Source: Candidatus Hartigia pinicola
GTDB taxonomy: Bacteria; Pseudomonadota; Gammaproteobacteria; Enterobacterales; Enterobacteriaceae
Length of the DNA: 64,000 nucleotides
Assembly: GCA_020541205.1 (NCBI GenBank)
Contig: CP048208.1
Coordinates: 248,001-312,000 of the forward strand
Reading direction: 5' to 3'
Every line of letters begins with the position of its first letter. The stretch's first letter is position 1. Position numbers and translations under genes: made by a program. This document shows positions 48,151 to 58,866 of this stretch, piece after piece. The notes under the pieces are model-generated. The model was not told the origin of the DNA. It did not search any database and saw only the letters and a list, made by a program, of their open reading frames with translations.

Positions 48151-48340
48151 TAGATTTATATATTTTCTAGTTTAATTTATTTTCTTAAGTAGATCTAATA
48201 AGGTAGTGCGCTAGATTAGAATTTATGATCGTAGATGTAGCATCAGAAGATTGTAAAAATTCATTATTAAATTAGAAGATGTTAAAAGCTAATAAAAAAA
48301 CGTGAAGAGTTGTTTTCGAATAATTAAGAAATCTTCGATC
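48147..48340 (+). pseudogene. rnhB: Decayed ribonuclease HII (rnhB) remnant
   Basis: In E. coli rnhB starts at the lpxB stop and precedes dnaE. Taking 48147 as codon 1, V15-D16 of the catalytic GVDEVGRG motif should be at 48189-48194, and GTA GAT is exactly there, followed one base out of frame by GGT AGT. The LNDSKKL motif is expected at 48273; LEDVK is read at 48272, followed by stops and then KREELF (48298-48315), where E. coli has KRRLALY, and IIKKSS where it has EIKEKS. Several frameshifts and stops are present, so no protein is made. The reading is by eye but the offsets agree closely. Confidence 0.55.
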
Positions 48341-48737
48341 TTGTTGTATGTGGTATAATTTAACCAAAAAGATTGAATAGTATGATGATTGCATCTTCAA
48401 AGAAGTTGTTAATATAGTTTAAATGATAACAAAATTAATTATTGCATTTGATTTTATTAGTAAACGAAAATTACTCTTTAGTTGTCTCTATGATATTTTA
48501 AGGAATTAATAAATTTAATAGTATAACACAAGACATCAGCCTTACATTACTTTTAATAAATTTTTTATAAATAGAGACATCTTTACATTCAATGAAATTT
48601 ATTTTAAATAAAATGTTATAGAATCAAATTATTAAATACTTATCATTTTAAAATTTTTTGTAATTTTGTGCAAGACATTTTCAGAGTAAGAGTTTTACTA
48701 CTGTATTGAGCATGAAAAAAGATCGAGTATAAATTTA
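48341..48737. other. Unreadable rest of the rnhB-dnaE interval
   Basis: About 400 bp in which the remaining three quarters of rnhB would have been. No further alignment was found. No obvious promoter for dnaE stands out. Confidence 0.5.
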
Positions 48738-51700
48738 ATGGCTACACCTAGTTTTATTCACTTACATGTTCATAGTGACTATTCCATGATTGATGGCCTC
48801 ACTAAAATAACATGCTTAGTTCAAAAAGTGGCTGCTATGCGAATGCCTGCATTTGCCATCACAGATTTTACCAATCTATGTGGGGTAGTAAAATTTTATA
48901 CTGCTGCTTATAGCGCAGGTATTAAACCAATTATTGGCGCCGATTTCTTTGTTGAAAGTGAATTGCTCGGTAATACAATTTCTCATTTAACAGTGCTGGC
49001 TTATAATAATAAAGGTTATCAAAATCTTAGTTTATTAATCTCTAAAGCTTATCAAAAAGGTTATAGTGCAATTGGCCCCACTATTCATCGTGATTGGTTA
49101 GTGAAATACAAAACAGGTTTAATTTTACTTTCTGGTGGTCGTCATGGTGATGTTGGTCAGCTTCTGTTACGTGGTAATAAAGCATTAGTTGATTCTTGTT
49201 TGAGATTCTATGAAACACATTTTTCTAACTGTTATTATTTGGAGTTGGTTCGAACTGGTCGTCTTCAAGAAGAAAGTTATTTACATGAAGCAGTAAAACT
49301 TGCTATACGAAGAGGCTTGCCAGTTGTTGCAACGAATGACGTACGTTTTATTAAAAGCAGTGATTTTGAAGCTCATGAGATTCGTGTAGCAATTCACGAT
49401 GGTTTTACATTATCAGACTCGAAACGACCTAATAATTATAGCGCTCAACAGTACTTACGAACTGAAGAAGAGATGTGTAAATTATTTTTTGATATCCCAG
49501 AAGCTTTAGAAAACAGTGTAGAGATTGCTAAGCGTTGTAATGTGACAATACGTTTTGGTGAGTATTTTCTTCCACAATTCCCAACTGGTGATATGGCAAT
49601 TGAAGATTTTTTAGTAATGCGATCAAAAGAAGGCTTGGAAAAACGTTTAGCATTTTTGTTTCCTGACAAAAAAGTGAAAATAAAAAAGCGTTTTAAGTAT
49701 GATGAACGTTTAAATATTGAGCTTAACGTTATTAATAAAATGGGTTTTCCTGGATATTTCTTAGTAGTTATGGAATTTATTCAGTGGTCAAAAGATCATG
49801 GTATTCCCGTAGGGCCAGGTAGAGGTTCAGGTGCAGGTTCTCTTGTGGCTTATGCATTGAAAATTACTGATTTAGATCCTTTAGAATTTGACTTACTCTT
49901 TGAACGGTTTTTAAATCCTGAACGTGTTTCTATGCCAGACTTTGATGTTGATTTTTGCATGGAAAAGCGTGATCAAGTTATTGATCATGTCGCTGAAATG
50001 TATGGACGTGATGCAGTATCTCAGATTATCACTTTTGGTACAATGACTGCAAAGGCAGTGATTCGTGATGTTGGTCGTGTTCTTGGTCATCCATATAGTT
50101 TTGTTGATCGGATCTCTAAACTAATTCCTGTTGATCTTGGCATAACTCTTGAAAAAGCTATAGAATCTGAGCCGAAGTTAACAGAGCTCTATAAATCTAA
50201 TGAAGAAGTGAAATTATTAATTGATATGGCTCGTCAATTAGAGGGTGTCACACGTAATGCGGGGAAACATGCTGGTGGAGTAGTGATTTCTCCAAGTAAA
50301 ATTACTGATTTTTCTCCATTATATTATGATTCAGAAGGAAAAAACCCAGTTACCCAATTTGATAAAAATGATATTGAATACGTAGGATTAGTAAAATTTG
50401 ATTTCTTGGGCCTACGTACATTAACAATTATCCATTGGACGTTGGAGATGATTAATGCTCGACGTAATCAAAAAGAACGTAAATGCATTGATATTAGCAT
50501 TATACCATTAAATGATATGAAAAGTTTTGAGATGCTACAGCGATCAGAAACGACTGGAGTATTTCAGTTAGAATCTCGAGGAATGAAAGACTTAATTAAA
50601 AGATTACGTCCTGATTGTTTCGAAGATATGATAGCGTTGGTTGCTTTATTCAGACCAGGACCTTTACAATCAGGCATGGTTGATAATTTTATTAACCGTA
50701 AACACGGACGTGAAGAAATTTCATATCCTGATGTACAATGGCAGCATGAAATATTACAACCTGTACTGGAACCAACTTACGGTATTATTTTATATCAAGA
50801 GCAGGTTATGCAGATTGCTCAAATCTTGGCTGGTTATACTTTAGGTGGTGCAGATATGCTGCGCCGTGCTATGGGGAAAAAAAAACCAGAAGAGATGGCA
50901 AAGCAACGCTTAGTTTTTAAAGAAGGATCAATTAAAAATGGTATCGATAGTGTTTTATCAATGAAAATTTTTGATTTGGTAGAAAAATTTTCTAGTTATG
51001 GATTCAATAAATCTCATTCAGCTGCTTATGCATTACTTTCTTATCAGACTTTATGGCTCAAGACGCATTATCCTGCTGAATTTATGGCTGCAATAATGAC
51101 CGCTGACATGGATAATATAGAGAAAGTTGTTAGTGTTGTAGATGAGTGCTGGCGAATGGGATTAAAAGTTTTACCACCAGATATTAATAGTGGACTGTAT
51201 CATTTTCACGTCAATAATAACGGTGAGATTGTATATGGTATTGGTGCTATAAAAGGTATTGGTGAAGGTCCAATAGAAACTATTATACAGGCACGACAAA
51301 AAGATGGAATTTTTAAAAGTATTTTTGATCTATGCGCTCGCATAGATATTAAAAAAATTAATCGCCGAGTAATGGAAAAGCTTATTATGGCTGGTGCTCT
51401 CGATCATTTAGGGCCACATCGTGCTGCTTTAATGTTTTCTCTTGGAGATGCAATGAAAGCTGCTGATCAACATACTAAAGCAGAACTTATTGGGCAATCA
51501 GATATGTTTGGTGTGCTTACGGCATCATCTGAACAGGTGGAAAGTTCTTATGCTAATGTTTCTAAATGGTCAGATCAAATTATTTTAGATGGTGAAAGAG
51601 AAACACTAGGTCTTTATTTAACTGGGCATCCAATAAATCAATACTTAAATGAAATTAAACATTATAGTCATGGGTTAAAATTAAAGGATGTGAACATAAA

Positions 51701-52220
51701 TTCTTATAGTCAAATTACAACTGTAGTAGGTTTAGTGCTTTCAGTTAAAATTATTACGACTAAGCGTGGCAACCGAATTGGTATTTGTACACTTGATGAT
51801 CGATCTGGTCGTTTAGATATTATGTTATTTTCAGATGTATTAGATAAATATCAGCATTTACTAGAAAAAGACACAATTCTTCTTGCTACTGGTCAAGTGA
51901 GTTTTGATGATTTTAATAACAGTAATAGAATGATAGTTAGAGAGTTAATGGGGATTACCGAAGCTAGAGAAAAACACGCCCGAGGTTTAATAATTTCATT
52001 GTTAGAGAAACAAGTTAATGAGCAGTTACTCAATCAACTTTGTAGCACTCTTGAGAACTATCGTTCAGGAAGTATCCCAGTTTATTTGTATTATCAGACA
52101 GTAAATGCTAGAGTGAAACTGAAGTTTGGTGTCATTTGGTGCGTAACACCTGTAGATTCTTTGTTGAACTCTCTCCGAACTTTATTAGGTCATGAGCAAG
52201 TGGCATTGAAATTTGACTAA
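48738..52220 (+). CDS. dnaE: DNA polymerase III alpha subunit
   Basis: Catalytic subunit of the replicative polymerase. 1160 residues, exactly the E. coli length. N-terminal PHP domain ([16 protein letters not shown]), palm with the catalytic aspartates in [15 protein letters not shown] near 401-403 and a third in the FDFLGLRT region near 555, [16 protein letters not shown], the clamp-binding motif QSDMF (E. coli QADMF) near 920, and an OB fold near 990-1070. The Shine-Dalgarno is weak. It partners with the DnaQ epsilon subunit at 9855. accA should follow after a few bases; only a ghost of it does. Confidence 0.97.
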   Translation: MATPSFIHLHVHSDYSMIDGLTKITCLVQKVAAMRMPAFAITDFTNLCGVVKFYTAAYSAGIKPIIGADFFVESELLGNTISHLTVLAYNNKGYQNLSLLISKAYQKGYSAIGPTIHRDWLVKYKTGLILLSGGRHGDVGQLLLRGNKALVDSCLRFYETHFSNCYYLELVRTGRLQEESYLHEAVKLAIRRGLPVVATNDVRFIKSSDFEAHEIRVAIHDGFTLSDSKRPNNYSAQQYLRTEEEMCKLFFDIPEALENSVEIAKRCNVTIRFGEYFLPQFPTGDMAIEDFLVMRSKEGLEKRLAFLFPDKKVKIKKRFKYDERLNIELNVINKMGFPGYFLVVMEFIQWSKDHGIPVGPGRGSGAGSLVAYALKITDLDPLEFDLLFERFLNPERVSMPDFDVDFCMEKRDQVIDHVAEMYGRDAVSQIITFGTMTAKAVIRDVGRVLGHPYSFVDRISKLIPVDLGITLEKAIESEPKLTELYKSNEEVKLLIDMARQLEGVTRNAGKHAGGVVISPSKITDFSPLYYDSEGKNPVTQFDKNDIEYVGLVKFDFLGLRTLTIIHWTLEMINARRNQKERKCIDISIIPLNDMKSFEMLQRSETTGVFQLESRGMKDLIKRLRPDCFEDMIALVALFRPGPLQSGMVDNFINRKHGREEISYPDVQWQHEILQPVLEPTYGIILYQEQVMQIAQILAGYTLGGADMLRRAMGKKKPEEMAKQRLVFKEGSIKNGIDSVLSMKIFDLVEKFSSYGFNKSHSAAYALLSYQTLWLKTHYPAEFMAAIMTADMDNIEKVVSVVDECWRMGLKVLPPDINSGLYHFHVNNNGEIVYGIGAIKGIGEGPIETIIQARQKDGIFKSIFDLCARIDIKKINRRVMEKLIMAGALDHLGPHRAALMFSLGDAMKAADQHTKAELIGQSDMFGVLTASSEQVESSYANVSKWSDQIILDGERETLGLYLTGHPINQYLNEIKHYSHGLKLKDVNINSYSQITTVVGLVLSVKIITTKRGNRIGICTLDDRSGRLDIMLFSDVLDKYQHLLEKDTILLATGQVSFDDFNNSNRMIVRELMGITEAREKHARGLIISLLEKQVNEQLLNQLCSTLENYRSGSIPVYLYYQTVNARVKLKFGVIWCVTPVDSLLNSLRTLLGHEQVALKFD

Positions 52221-52232
52221 AATACAAGTATT

Positions 52233-52630
52233 ATAAGTTTATATTTTTATAGATTATAAGAATTTATTATTGAATGAAAAGTGCAATTCACTCTACGACT
52301 ATCATGATGACTATTACAATGATCATTGAGCAATTAAATTTAATAGAAAATGATGTAATTATATAAATAAAAAATTAAATTAAAGAATAAAATTTTTTCT
52401 GATTTTTAAGATGCATCATAGTATCTATAATATTTTTCGGTTTCACAAAGGTGTAATTGTTATAATAAAATATATAAAATTGCACAATACGAAAGAAAAT
52501 CTCTATAATTTTGTATGTTTGTATTAGAAGCTTTGTCATAGAGCATTAACTTGAATAAATGATGTCAGTGTTTTTTTGTTGACCGAATCATAAAAGTACA
52601 GTATCTTCTAGCGTATCAGTCTTAGTGTCA
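52233..52630 (+). pseudogene. accA: Decayed acetyl-CoA carboxylase alpha subunit (accA) remnant
   Basis: In E. coli accA begins 12 bp after dnaE. Here at the same distance the frame from ATA at 52233 reads ISLYFYRL, a stop, EFIIE where AccA has MSLNFLDFEQPIAE. EQLNLIENDV (52328-52357) mirrors EKLDINIDEEV. KIFSDF (52389-52406) mirrors KIFADL, exactly at the expected codon 53. After a gap consistent with a deletion of about 115 bases, codons ending F-C-M (to 52517) match the RRNFGM motif, and the next codons follow PAPEGYRKALRL by mostly single-base changes. Many stops and shifts are present. It is certainly not translated as AccA; the right limit is uncertain. Confidence 0.65.
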
Positions 52631-53349
52631 AGAGGGTAAGTGCATTGATACTCAAAAGCAATTTTGAATTACTTACATGTTATATTTTTTTTATAATTCT
52701 ATGTTATATTATTTTTATTATTTAAGATATTGCAAGTAATTTGTTAGTTATCAATCTGACTAACACGATCAATATGTTTGATATACAGTACTGATTCTTT
52801 ATTTTATTAGATAATTATACCTATATTATTTAGAATGTCTTAGATAGCCTTATTATCAGATAACGAGACACGGATCTCACTAACTTTCAGTTTGACAAGC
52901 TACAACTTGTTAATAATCTAAATTTATAGGTTCAATATTTTTAGTAATATTGATTATGAATTACGATATAAAAATTTTTTCTTTGAAGATTACAATTAAA
53001 GAAGATATAAATATATACTCTGAAACTTCATAAAGCAAAAATAGCACAAGCATCTTTATTGTCATGTAATAATACAATAGTTATTTTTTATAACAATTGG
53101 TGATTTAAAAAATGAAACTAGGATGTTATTAGATTTTGTTTTTTATTAGTAAGAGTTAATATGTTCTTAACTTGTTAATGCTTAATATGGTTAGACTAAA
53201 AAATATTTAATAAATTTAAGTTTTATTGCTTAAAAATCAAAATATTTATAATACTAAAAGTTAACATGTGAAGTATTTTGTAAAATGTTTCGTATCTTTA
53301 GGAGGGGTCTTTAAGTAGTTCTAGCTTCTAATTTACTTTAATTTAAAAG
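52631..53349. other. Remainder of the accA region, mostly unreadable
   Basis: The last half of accA should fall here. A faint match to the AccA segment after ERGQ can be imagined near 52640-52680 but is not convincing. An isolated AGGAGGGG at 53299-53306 has no start codon at usable distance. Confidence 0.4.
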
Positions 53350-53664
53350 ATGATATCTTTCTATTATAAACTTCTTAGAAAGGACGCAGTGAGAAACAAA
53401 ACTAGAGTTTTGAGAAAAAATTTAAAAACATCTTTAAAAATCAAGTGTTATAATAAAATAATCAGAATAAACGCGCATACTACTAACGTGATTTCAAATT
53501 TTAAAAGTGTTAAAGACGCGAATGTGCGTGTGCGTGAAAAGTCTATTCAAATACCGTGTCAGTTAAAAATAATTTTACTGACAGGGCAAAGTTTCTTGAT
53601 AGTTCTAGTTGTTATAAACCGGATATTTTATATAAAATATATTAATAGGCATGTATTAATATAA
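53350..53664 (+). CDS. Doubtful 104-codon open frame, basic with a hydrophobic segment
   Basis: The longest unexplained open frame in the non-coding parts. It encodes a Lys/Arg/Asn-rich N-terminal two thirds and a hydrophobic segment LLTGQSFLIVLVVINRIF near the C terminus. Its base composition is slightly richer in G and C than the DNA either side (several CGC/GCG words). I recognise no family. There is no Shine-Dalgarno before the ATG; the strong AGGAGGGG is about 45 bases upstream. In DNA this AT-rich a frame of this length is unusual but not impossible by chance. It may be a small gene, part of a decaying gene, or chance. Confidence 0.2.
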   Translation: MISFYYKLLRKDAVRNKTRVLRKNLKTSLKIKCYNKIIRINAHTTNVISNFKSVKDANVRVREKSIQIPCQLKIILLTGQSFLIVLVVINRIFYIKYINRHVLI

Positions 53665-54643
53665 GTGTAACGTTTTTAGATAGTATTTATCTGTTAGGAA
53701 GTGTCAATTGTTAGAATAAAAAGAAAAATCAACTCGAAAATTTGAAAGTGATTATGAAATATGATATAATAAACATTATTTATATGAGTAAAAAGTTTTT
53801 TAAAATTTAGCACAAAATCTAAAAGTATTAATCTGTTTCTGTTTCTGGGGTATATAAAATTGCTTATTATTGTCTTTGTCTTGTAGAAAATATTTATGTA
53901 GAATACAAATTTTTGTTTAAAATATTTACATTCTTAACATGAATATCATTTATAATAATAAAAAACATACACTTCATGGTGTTGACTTTCATTTTATAGA
54001 ATTTTAATAAGACTAGTGTATCACTAGGAAATATTAATTTATAAATAAATTGAAAATAAATACCAATTTTGAAATTCATGAATAATGTATTATGATTTTA
54101 TTTTTTATTCTTAAATAAAAATAGTTTTACTATGTAATATAGTTGATAAATATAGAAAGAATTATCTATTATTTATAATATTTTAGTCACTATAATAATA
54201 GAATTTTATTAGTAAATTACATAATAAAAAACTTTTTTAAAAAGTAATATTAATATTTTATAATCTAAACTCACAATCTAAACTAAAGAATTAAATATGA
54301 TATTTTTTAAGTATATAGTTGTTATATTTACACTCTATTTATTAGTATATTATTTAAAATAAACAATTGAGGTTAAAATCAGATTTTAGACGTTATATAT
54401 ACTCATTAGATTATTATATATTCTTAAAACGCTGTAGTATCATGTTTTTCTTTATTGGAATTAAATTATACGACACTACAGTTATAGTGTTATGAATTTA
54501 TATATAGAAGAAATAACGATAATTGAAATATCTTATTCTTCTGTAATATCAAAGAATTTTAGCATACGGTAGATATTTTAATTAGATTATCATTAATAAT
54601 AATAACATGCTTGTTTATTTTTTAATATATATGATTAATATCA
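53665..54643. other. Gene-free AT-rich stretch left of the tandem repeat
   Basis: About 1 kb with no gene seen. In E. coli nagA, nagC and nagD follow nagB on the minus strand and would lie here and further left; no remnant could be aligned. Confidence 0.55.
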
Positions 54644-54720
54644 TTAGTTATTAGTTATTAGTTATTAGTTATTAGTTATTAGTTATTAGTTATTAGTTAT
54701 TAGTTATTAGTTATTAGTTA
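54644..54720. repeat. Perfect tandem repeat, 11 copies of TTAGTTA
   Basis: Eleven consecutive identical 7-base units fill 77 bp with no interruption, flanked by unrelated AT-rich sequence. It lies 81 bp downstream of the nagB stop, in non-coding DNA. A perfect array in otherwise drifting sequence implies recent expansion by slippage, or a collapsed/expanded assembly artefact. The copy number is likely to vary between isolates. Confidence 0.97.
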
Positions 54721-54801
54721 ATATATATACAATATAGTGTGCCTAATTTTAAAGAGAAAATATTAAGTGATTGATCAAATTTAACTGATGAAGCAATCAA
54801 A

Positions 54802-55608
54802 CTATGGGCTAAAAATTTCAAGACTATCTAATTCTAATTGTCTGAAATATTTTAGTGTTCTGACTTTTAATTCAAGTATTGCCGGTTCATCACAAATAAG
54901 TAGCGCTTTTTGATGCATTTGTATACAGCTGACAGTCCATAAATGGTTTACTGCACCTTCAACAGCATTTTGAACGGCATTAGCTTTATTAGAACCAGTA
55001 GCTAATATCATAAGCTCTTGTGCATCCATCAGTGTTGCTATACCAACAGTAAGTGCATATTTAGGAACTTGATTGACATCTTTATCAAAAAAACGTGAGT
55101 TTGCAACACGAGTTTCTTCAGTTAATGAAGTAATACGTGTACGAGAGTTTAATGATGAACCTGGTTCATTAAACGCAATATGGCCATCATTACCGACGCC
55201 ACCTACAAATAAATTAATTTGACCATAGGATTTGATTAAGTCTTCGTAGCGTTGGCATTCAATATCTACGTCAAGTGCGTTACCATTAAGTAAATGAATG
55301 TTCTTTTTTTGAATATTAATATGGTTAAAAAAATGTTGATACATAAACGTACAGTAGCTTTGTGGATGATTTTTTGAAAGCCCTACGTATTCATCCATGT
55401 TGAATGTAACAACATGTTTACAGCTAACTTTATTAGCTTGATATAATGCGATGAGTGCTTTGTAGGTAGGAAGTGGTGTTTCGCCAGTGGGTAGTCCTAG
55501 TACAAAAGGACGTTTAGCGGTTGGGTGAAATGTGTTAATTTTATCTGCGATATATTGTGCAGACCAAGTGCCAACACTACAGGGGTTTTTAAGTAGGATA
55601 AGCCTCAT
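54802..55608 (-). CDS. nagB: Glucosamine-6-phosphate deaminase
   Basis: Converts glucosamine 6-phosphate to fructose 6-phosphate and ammonia, linking amino-sugar use to glycolysis. 268 residues (266 in E. coli). Catalytic residues are at the E. coli positions: Asp72 (FNMDEYVGL), Asp141, His143 and Glu148 ([12 protein letters not shown]). The allosteric/phosphate residues around RTRIT and the Lys in GSNKAN are kept. Odd: the conserved GLPTGGTP loop reads GLPTGETP, a Gly43Glu change beside the substrate phosphate. AGAGG precedes the ATG. Divergent from nagE as in E. coli, but nagA, nagC and nagD do not follow it. Confidence 0.95.
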   Translation of the reverse strand: MRLILLKNPCSVGTWSAQYIADKINTFHPTAKRPFVLGLPTGETPLPTYKALIALYQANKVSCKHVVTFNMDEYVGLSKNHPQSYCTFMYQHFFNHINIQKKNIHLLNGNALDVDIECQRYEDLIKSYGQINLFVGGVGNDGHIAFNEPGSSLNSRTRITSLTEETRVANSRFFDKDVNQVPKYALTVGIATLMDAQELMILATGSNKANAVQNAVEGAVNHLWTVSCIQMHQKALLICDEPAILELKVRTLKYFRQLELDSLEIFSP

Positions 55609-55958
55609 GATTCTTTACCTCTATTTAAGTTTCTTAAATCTATATGTAACCTTTTCTTCATTAAGAAGAATAAAGTACTATAATTATTAATTTCTGATTC
55701 ATAATCTAGCTAATATCAGTAGATAGTTTGTTATTAACAATAAAATAAGTGTGATGTAATATCCATTACTTTAAAGTAGATGAAATTCCTATCATTGATG
55801 TTTATCACAAATTCTACCTATTTATTGTATATTGCGAAAAAATTATTCTACACTGTACAAGAGTTATGCTCCATCATTTGAATCATTATTGAATTGCATA
55901 GTGCAAGATTAAAAGATCATGTAAATGGGGAAATAATAGAATTATAAAGGTGAATTTT
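55609..55958. promoter_or_regulatory. Divergent nagB-nagE control region
   Basis: 350 bp between divergent genes. In E. coli this interval holds CRP and NagC sites. Two candidates are seen here. ATTGA-N6-TCACA (55794-55809) matches the CRP consensus at eight of ten half-site bases. An AT-rich element around TATTGCGAAAAAATTA (55828-55844) resembles NagC operators only in general form. No nagC gene is in the window, so regulation is inferred. Confidence 0.4.
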
Positions 55959-57986
55959 ATGAATATTCTTAACTACTTACAGAGAATTGGTAGAGCATTA
56001 ATGGTTCCGGTTGCATTATTACCTGTTTCCGCAATTTTAATGGGAATTGGGTATTGGATTGATTCAGGTGATTGGGGTGCTAATAGTGGAATCGCGGCTT
56101 TACTAATTAAACCTGGTTCGGCAATTATTGACAATATGTCTGTACTATTTGCGATTGGTGTAGCTTATGGTATGTCAAAAGATAAAGACGGCGCTGCAGC
56201 ACTAACTGGTTTTGTTGGTTTTCTTGTTGTAATCACACTCTGCGCTCCGGAGTCTTATTCAATTATTATGGATGTTTCGTTTAACGAAGTTCCGGAGGCT
56301 TTTAATAAGATTAATAATCAGTTTGTAGGTATCATTGTTGGTATACTTTCCGCTGAATTATATAATCGCTATAGCAGTGTTGAACTACCTCAAGCATTAT
56401 CATTTTTCAGCGGTCGTCGTATTGTTCCAATTTTAACTTCTTTCCTAATGCTGTTTCTCGCTTTTATATTAATGTATGTATGGCCAATTATTTATAATGG
56501 TCTGGTTTCTTTTGGTCAAATTATCAAAGATTTAGGTGCAGTCGGTGCAGGTATTTATGCGTTCTTCAACCGCTTACTTATTCCAGTCGGCTTACATCAT
56601 GTCTTGAACTCTGTATTTTGGTTTGATGTTGTAGGAATTAATGATATTCCTAATTTTTTAGGTGGAGCACAGTCGATTGAAGAAGGTATAGCAATACCGG
56701 GTATTACTGGGCGTTACCAAGCTGGTTTTTTCCCGATTATGCTCTTTGGCTTACCAGGTGCCGCTTTAGCTATCTATCACTGCGCACGTCCTGAAAATAA
56801 AGAAAAAGTAGCAGGTATTATGATGGCTGGTGCTTTTTCAGCATTCTTTACAGGAATCACTGAACCTATTGAGTTCTCGTTTATGTTTGTGGCACCAGTA
56901 CTGTACGTTATTCATGCTTTATTAATGGGTATCTCTGTATATATTTCAGCGACTATGGAGTGGATTTCAGGATTTGGCTTTAGTGCAGGTCTCGTTGATA
57001 TGTTGCTGCAATCACGTAATCCACTAGCAATACATTGGTGGATGTTAATTATTCAAGGTATAGTATTTTTCTGTATTTATTATGTTATTTTTCGTTTTAT
57101 GATTAAGAAGCTGAATCTTATCACTCCTGGACGTGAAGAAAGTTCTCACGGTAAAATAATTGATTATTATCGAGATAATCTTAGGGTAAAAAATAATAGC
57201 GATACTAATATTCAAAAAATCGCTCGTCAATATGTTGCTGCGTTAGGTGGTAGTGATAATTTAACTAGTATTGATGCATGTATTACTCGTCTTCGTTTAG
57301 TTGTTAAAGATGCCAGCATTGTGAATGATATAATGGTGAAAGATATTGGCGCATCAGGATTAATTCGTCTCAACAAACAGAGTCTGCAAGTGATTATCGG
57401 TACAAGAGCTGAATTAGTTGCAAGTGCAATGAAAGATGTCATAGCCAAAGGTCCTATTGCAGCATTTTTACCTATATCTGTACAAGAAACGGAAACAATA
57501 ATTAATCCAGAACAAACCCAAAATAAGGTTATTCTTTCTGTTTTTGCTCCAGTAAGTGGTGAAATTTGTTCACTTGATGATGTACCAGATCAAGCGTTTT
57601 CTACTCGTGTCGTAGGTGATGGTGTTGCGATCAAAGCGAATAGCAGTGAAGTTTTAGCCCCTGTATCTGGCAAGATTGTGAAAATTTTTGAAACAAATCA
57701 TGCTTTTTGCATTGTAACAGATAATGGTGTTGAATTAATTGTACATATAGGTATTGACACAGTTATACTGAAAGGTAAAGGTTTTACACGTTTAGTAGAT
57801 GAAGGTAGAAAAGTGAAAGCAGGTATGCCAATTCTAAAATTAAATATAGGTTTTCTTGAATCGCATACTAAATCTATAATTAGCCCTGTGATTATCAGTA
57901 ATATTGATGATTTTTCTAGTATTGAAATTTTAGGAAAAGGTTATGTCATTGCAGGTGAAACCATAATTTATAATGTACTCAAATGA
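55959..57986 (+). CDS. nagE: PTS N-acetylglucosamine transporter, EIICBA
   Basis: Imports N-acetylglucosamine and phosphorylates it to GlcNAc-6-phosphate using phospho-HPr. Domain order: EIIC membrane domain (about 1-390, ten or so hydrophobic helices; GFFPIMLFGLPGAALA; FTGITEPIEF), EIIB (about 410-490) with the phosphorylated Cys in IDACITRLRL, then EIIA (about 515-675) with the His in ELIVHIGIDTV and the end NIDDFSSIEI. The ATG at 55959, eight bases after AAAGG, gives 675 residues, slightly longer than E. coli (648), mainly in the EIIC loops. It needs EI and HPr, which are not in the window. GlcNAc-6-P also needs NagA before NagB can act. Confidence 0.95.
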   Translation: MNILNYLQRIGRALMVPVALLPVSAILMGIGYWIDSGDWGANSGIAALLIKPGSAIIDNMSVLFAIGVAYGMSKDKDGAAALTGFVGFLVVITLCAPESYSIIMDVSFNEVPEAFNKINNQFVGIIVGILSAELYNRYSSVELPQALSFFSGRRIVPILTSFLMLFLAFILMYVWPIIYNGLVSFGQIIKDLGAVGAGIYAFFNRLLIPVGLHHVLNSVFWFDVVGINDIPNFLGGAQSIEEGIAIPGITGRYQAGFFPIMLFGLPGAALAIYHCARPENKEKVAGIMMAGAFSAFFTGITEPIEFSFMFVAPVLYVIHALLMGISVYISATMEWISGFGFSAGLVDMLLQSRNPLAIHWWMLIIQGIVFFCIYYVIFRFMIKKLNLITPGREESSHGKIIDYYRDNLRVKNNSDTNIQKIARQYVAALGGSDNLTSIDACITRLRLVVKDASIVNDIMVKDIGASGLIRLNKQSLQVIIGTRAELVASAMKDVIAKGPIAAFLPISVQETETIINPEQTQNKVILSVFAPVSGEICSLDDVPDQAFSTRVVGDGVAIKANSSEVLAPVSGKIVKIFETNHAFCIVTDNGVELIVHIGIDTVILKGKGFTRLVDEGRKVKAGMPILKLNIGFLESHTKSIISPVIISNIDDFSSIEILGKGYVIAGETIIYNVLK

Positions 57987-58040
57987 ACTAATTAGTTAAG
58001 AAAAAATTAGTAATGTGGTTAAATAATCTTGTATATATGT

Positions 58041-58074
58041 AAATACCCGATCGTATGCTTGATATCGGGTATTT
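58041..58074 (+). terminator. Rho-independent terminator after nagE
   Basis: A perfect 11-bp stem, AAATACCCGAT (58041-58051) with ATCGGGTATTT (58064-58074), and a 12-nt loop, 55 bp after the nagE stop. It is GC-rich against its surroundings. The arms can act in both directions, so it may also help stop tRNA transcripts coming from the right. Confidence 0.8.
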
Positions 58075-58866
58075 GTGTATAAAGTTAAAACTAATGTGGT
58101 ATGTTACAAAAAAATAAATATCAGAAAAAATTAGTCGTATATACAAATAATTTTTGAAGGTTGTTCATATTTGGTAATCTATGAATATATTTTAATGAAT
58201 TAGTGTGTTAAAAGTGTATTAAAAAATCAACTACAGGTTGTATTATTTTATAATCACACGTACTGTATAAGACATATTATCTGACATTTTTACCTATACA
58301 ATTTTTATTTAGTTATATATTCTGTATGTATAATATTGGTTGTTATGTATCCTTTGAAGAGGTTTACTTGTCTGTCTGCTTATTATTTTTTAAATAAATT
58401 TGAGTGTCTATATGTCATTCTTCATCGAAGTTTAAAAAAAATTTTTATTCGTGTTATTGATTTACACTATTCTAGCCTACAGTTTCAGGCTGTGTATATC
58501 AATGACATAAAGTGAGTGTTAGCATATTGATTTTTGCTAAAACATATCTTGTTAATTATATTTTTCAATTTGCGCTCGAATAAATTTTTCTCTGTTTTTA
58601 ATATTTTTTTTATTGTTAAGCATATAAGCATTATACAGTATTCTCAGTATTCTCTCTAAGAGCATTATAATAGTAGTATCTCAATGTTAATTAATTTTGA
58701 GAATGTACAGCAAAATACAAACATTTCAGATATATCAACTTTCGAGTATCTAGGTTCAATAGTTAAATAAAAAAATTTAATTCATGATAGTATTTTAATG
58801 GCTATAACTCTTATCGGTTTTTATATTTTTATAAAAATATATGGACAATAATTAAACTTAAAAAAA
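58075..58866. other. Gene-free spacer, nagE terminator to tRNA cluster
   Basis: About 790 bp of AT-rich DNA. In E. coli four further tRNAs (glnW, metU, glnV, glnX) follow glnU in the operon; none is visible here. Confidence 0.6.

Noticed and set aside
53535-53550. REKS string in the 104-codon frame compared with AccA REKS
   Set aside because: Four residues only, and the real accA ghost lies about 1 kb upstream at the ancestral position.
54721-54801. Possible nagA remnant just after nagB (codons resembling YALTQGR)
   Set aside because: Only three identities over seven codons, with no second motif at a consistent distance.
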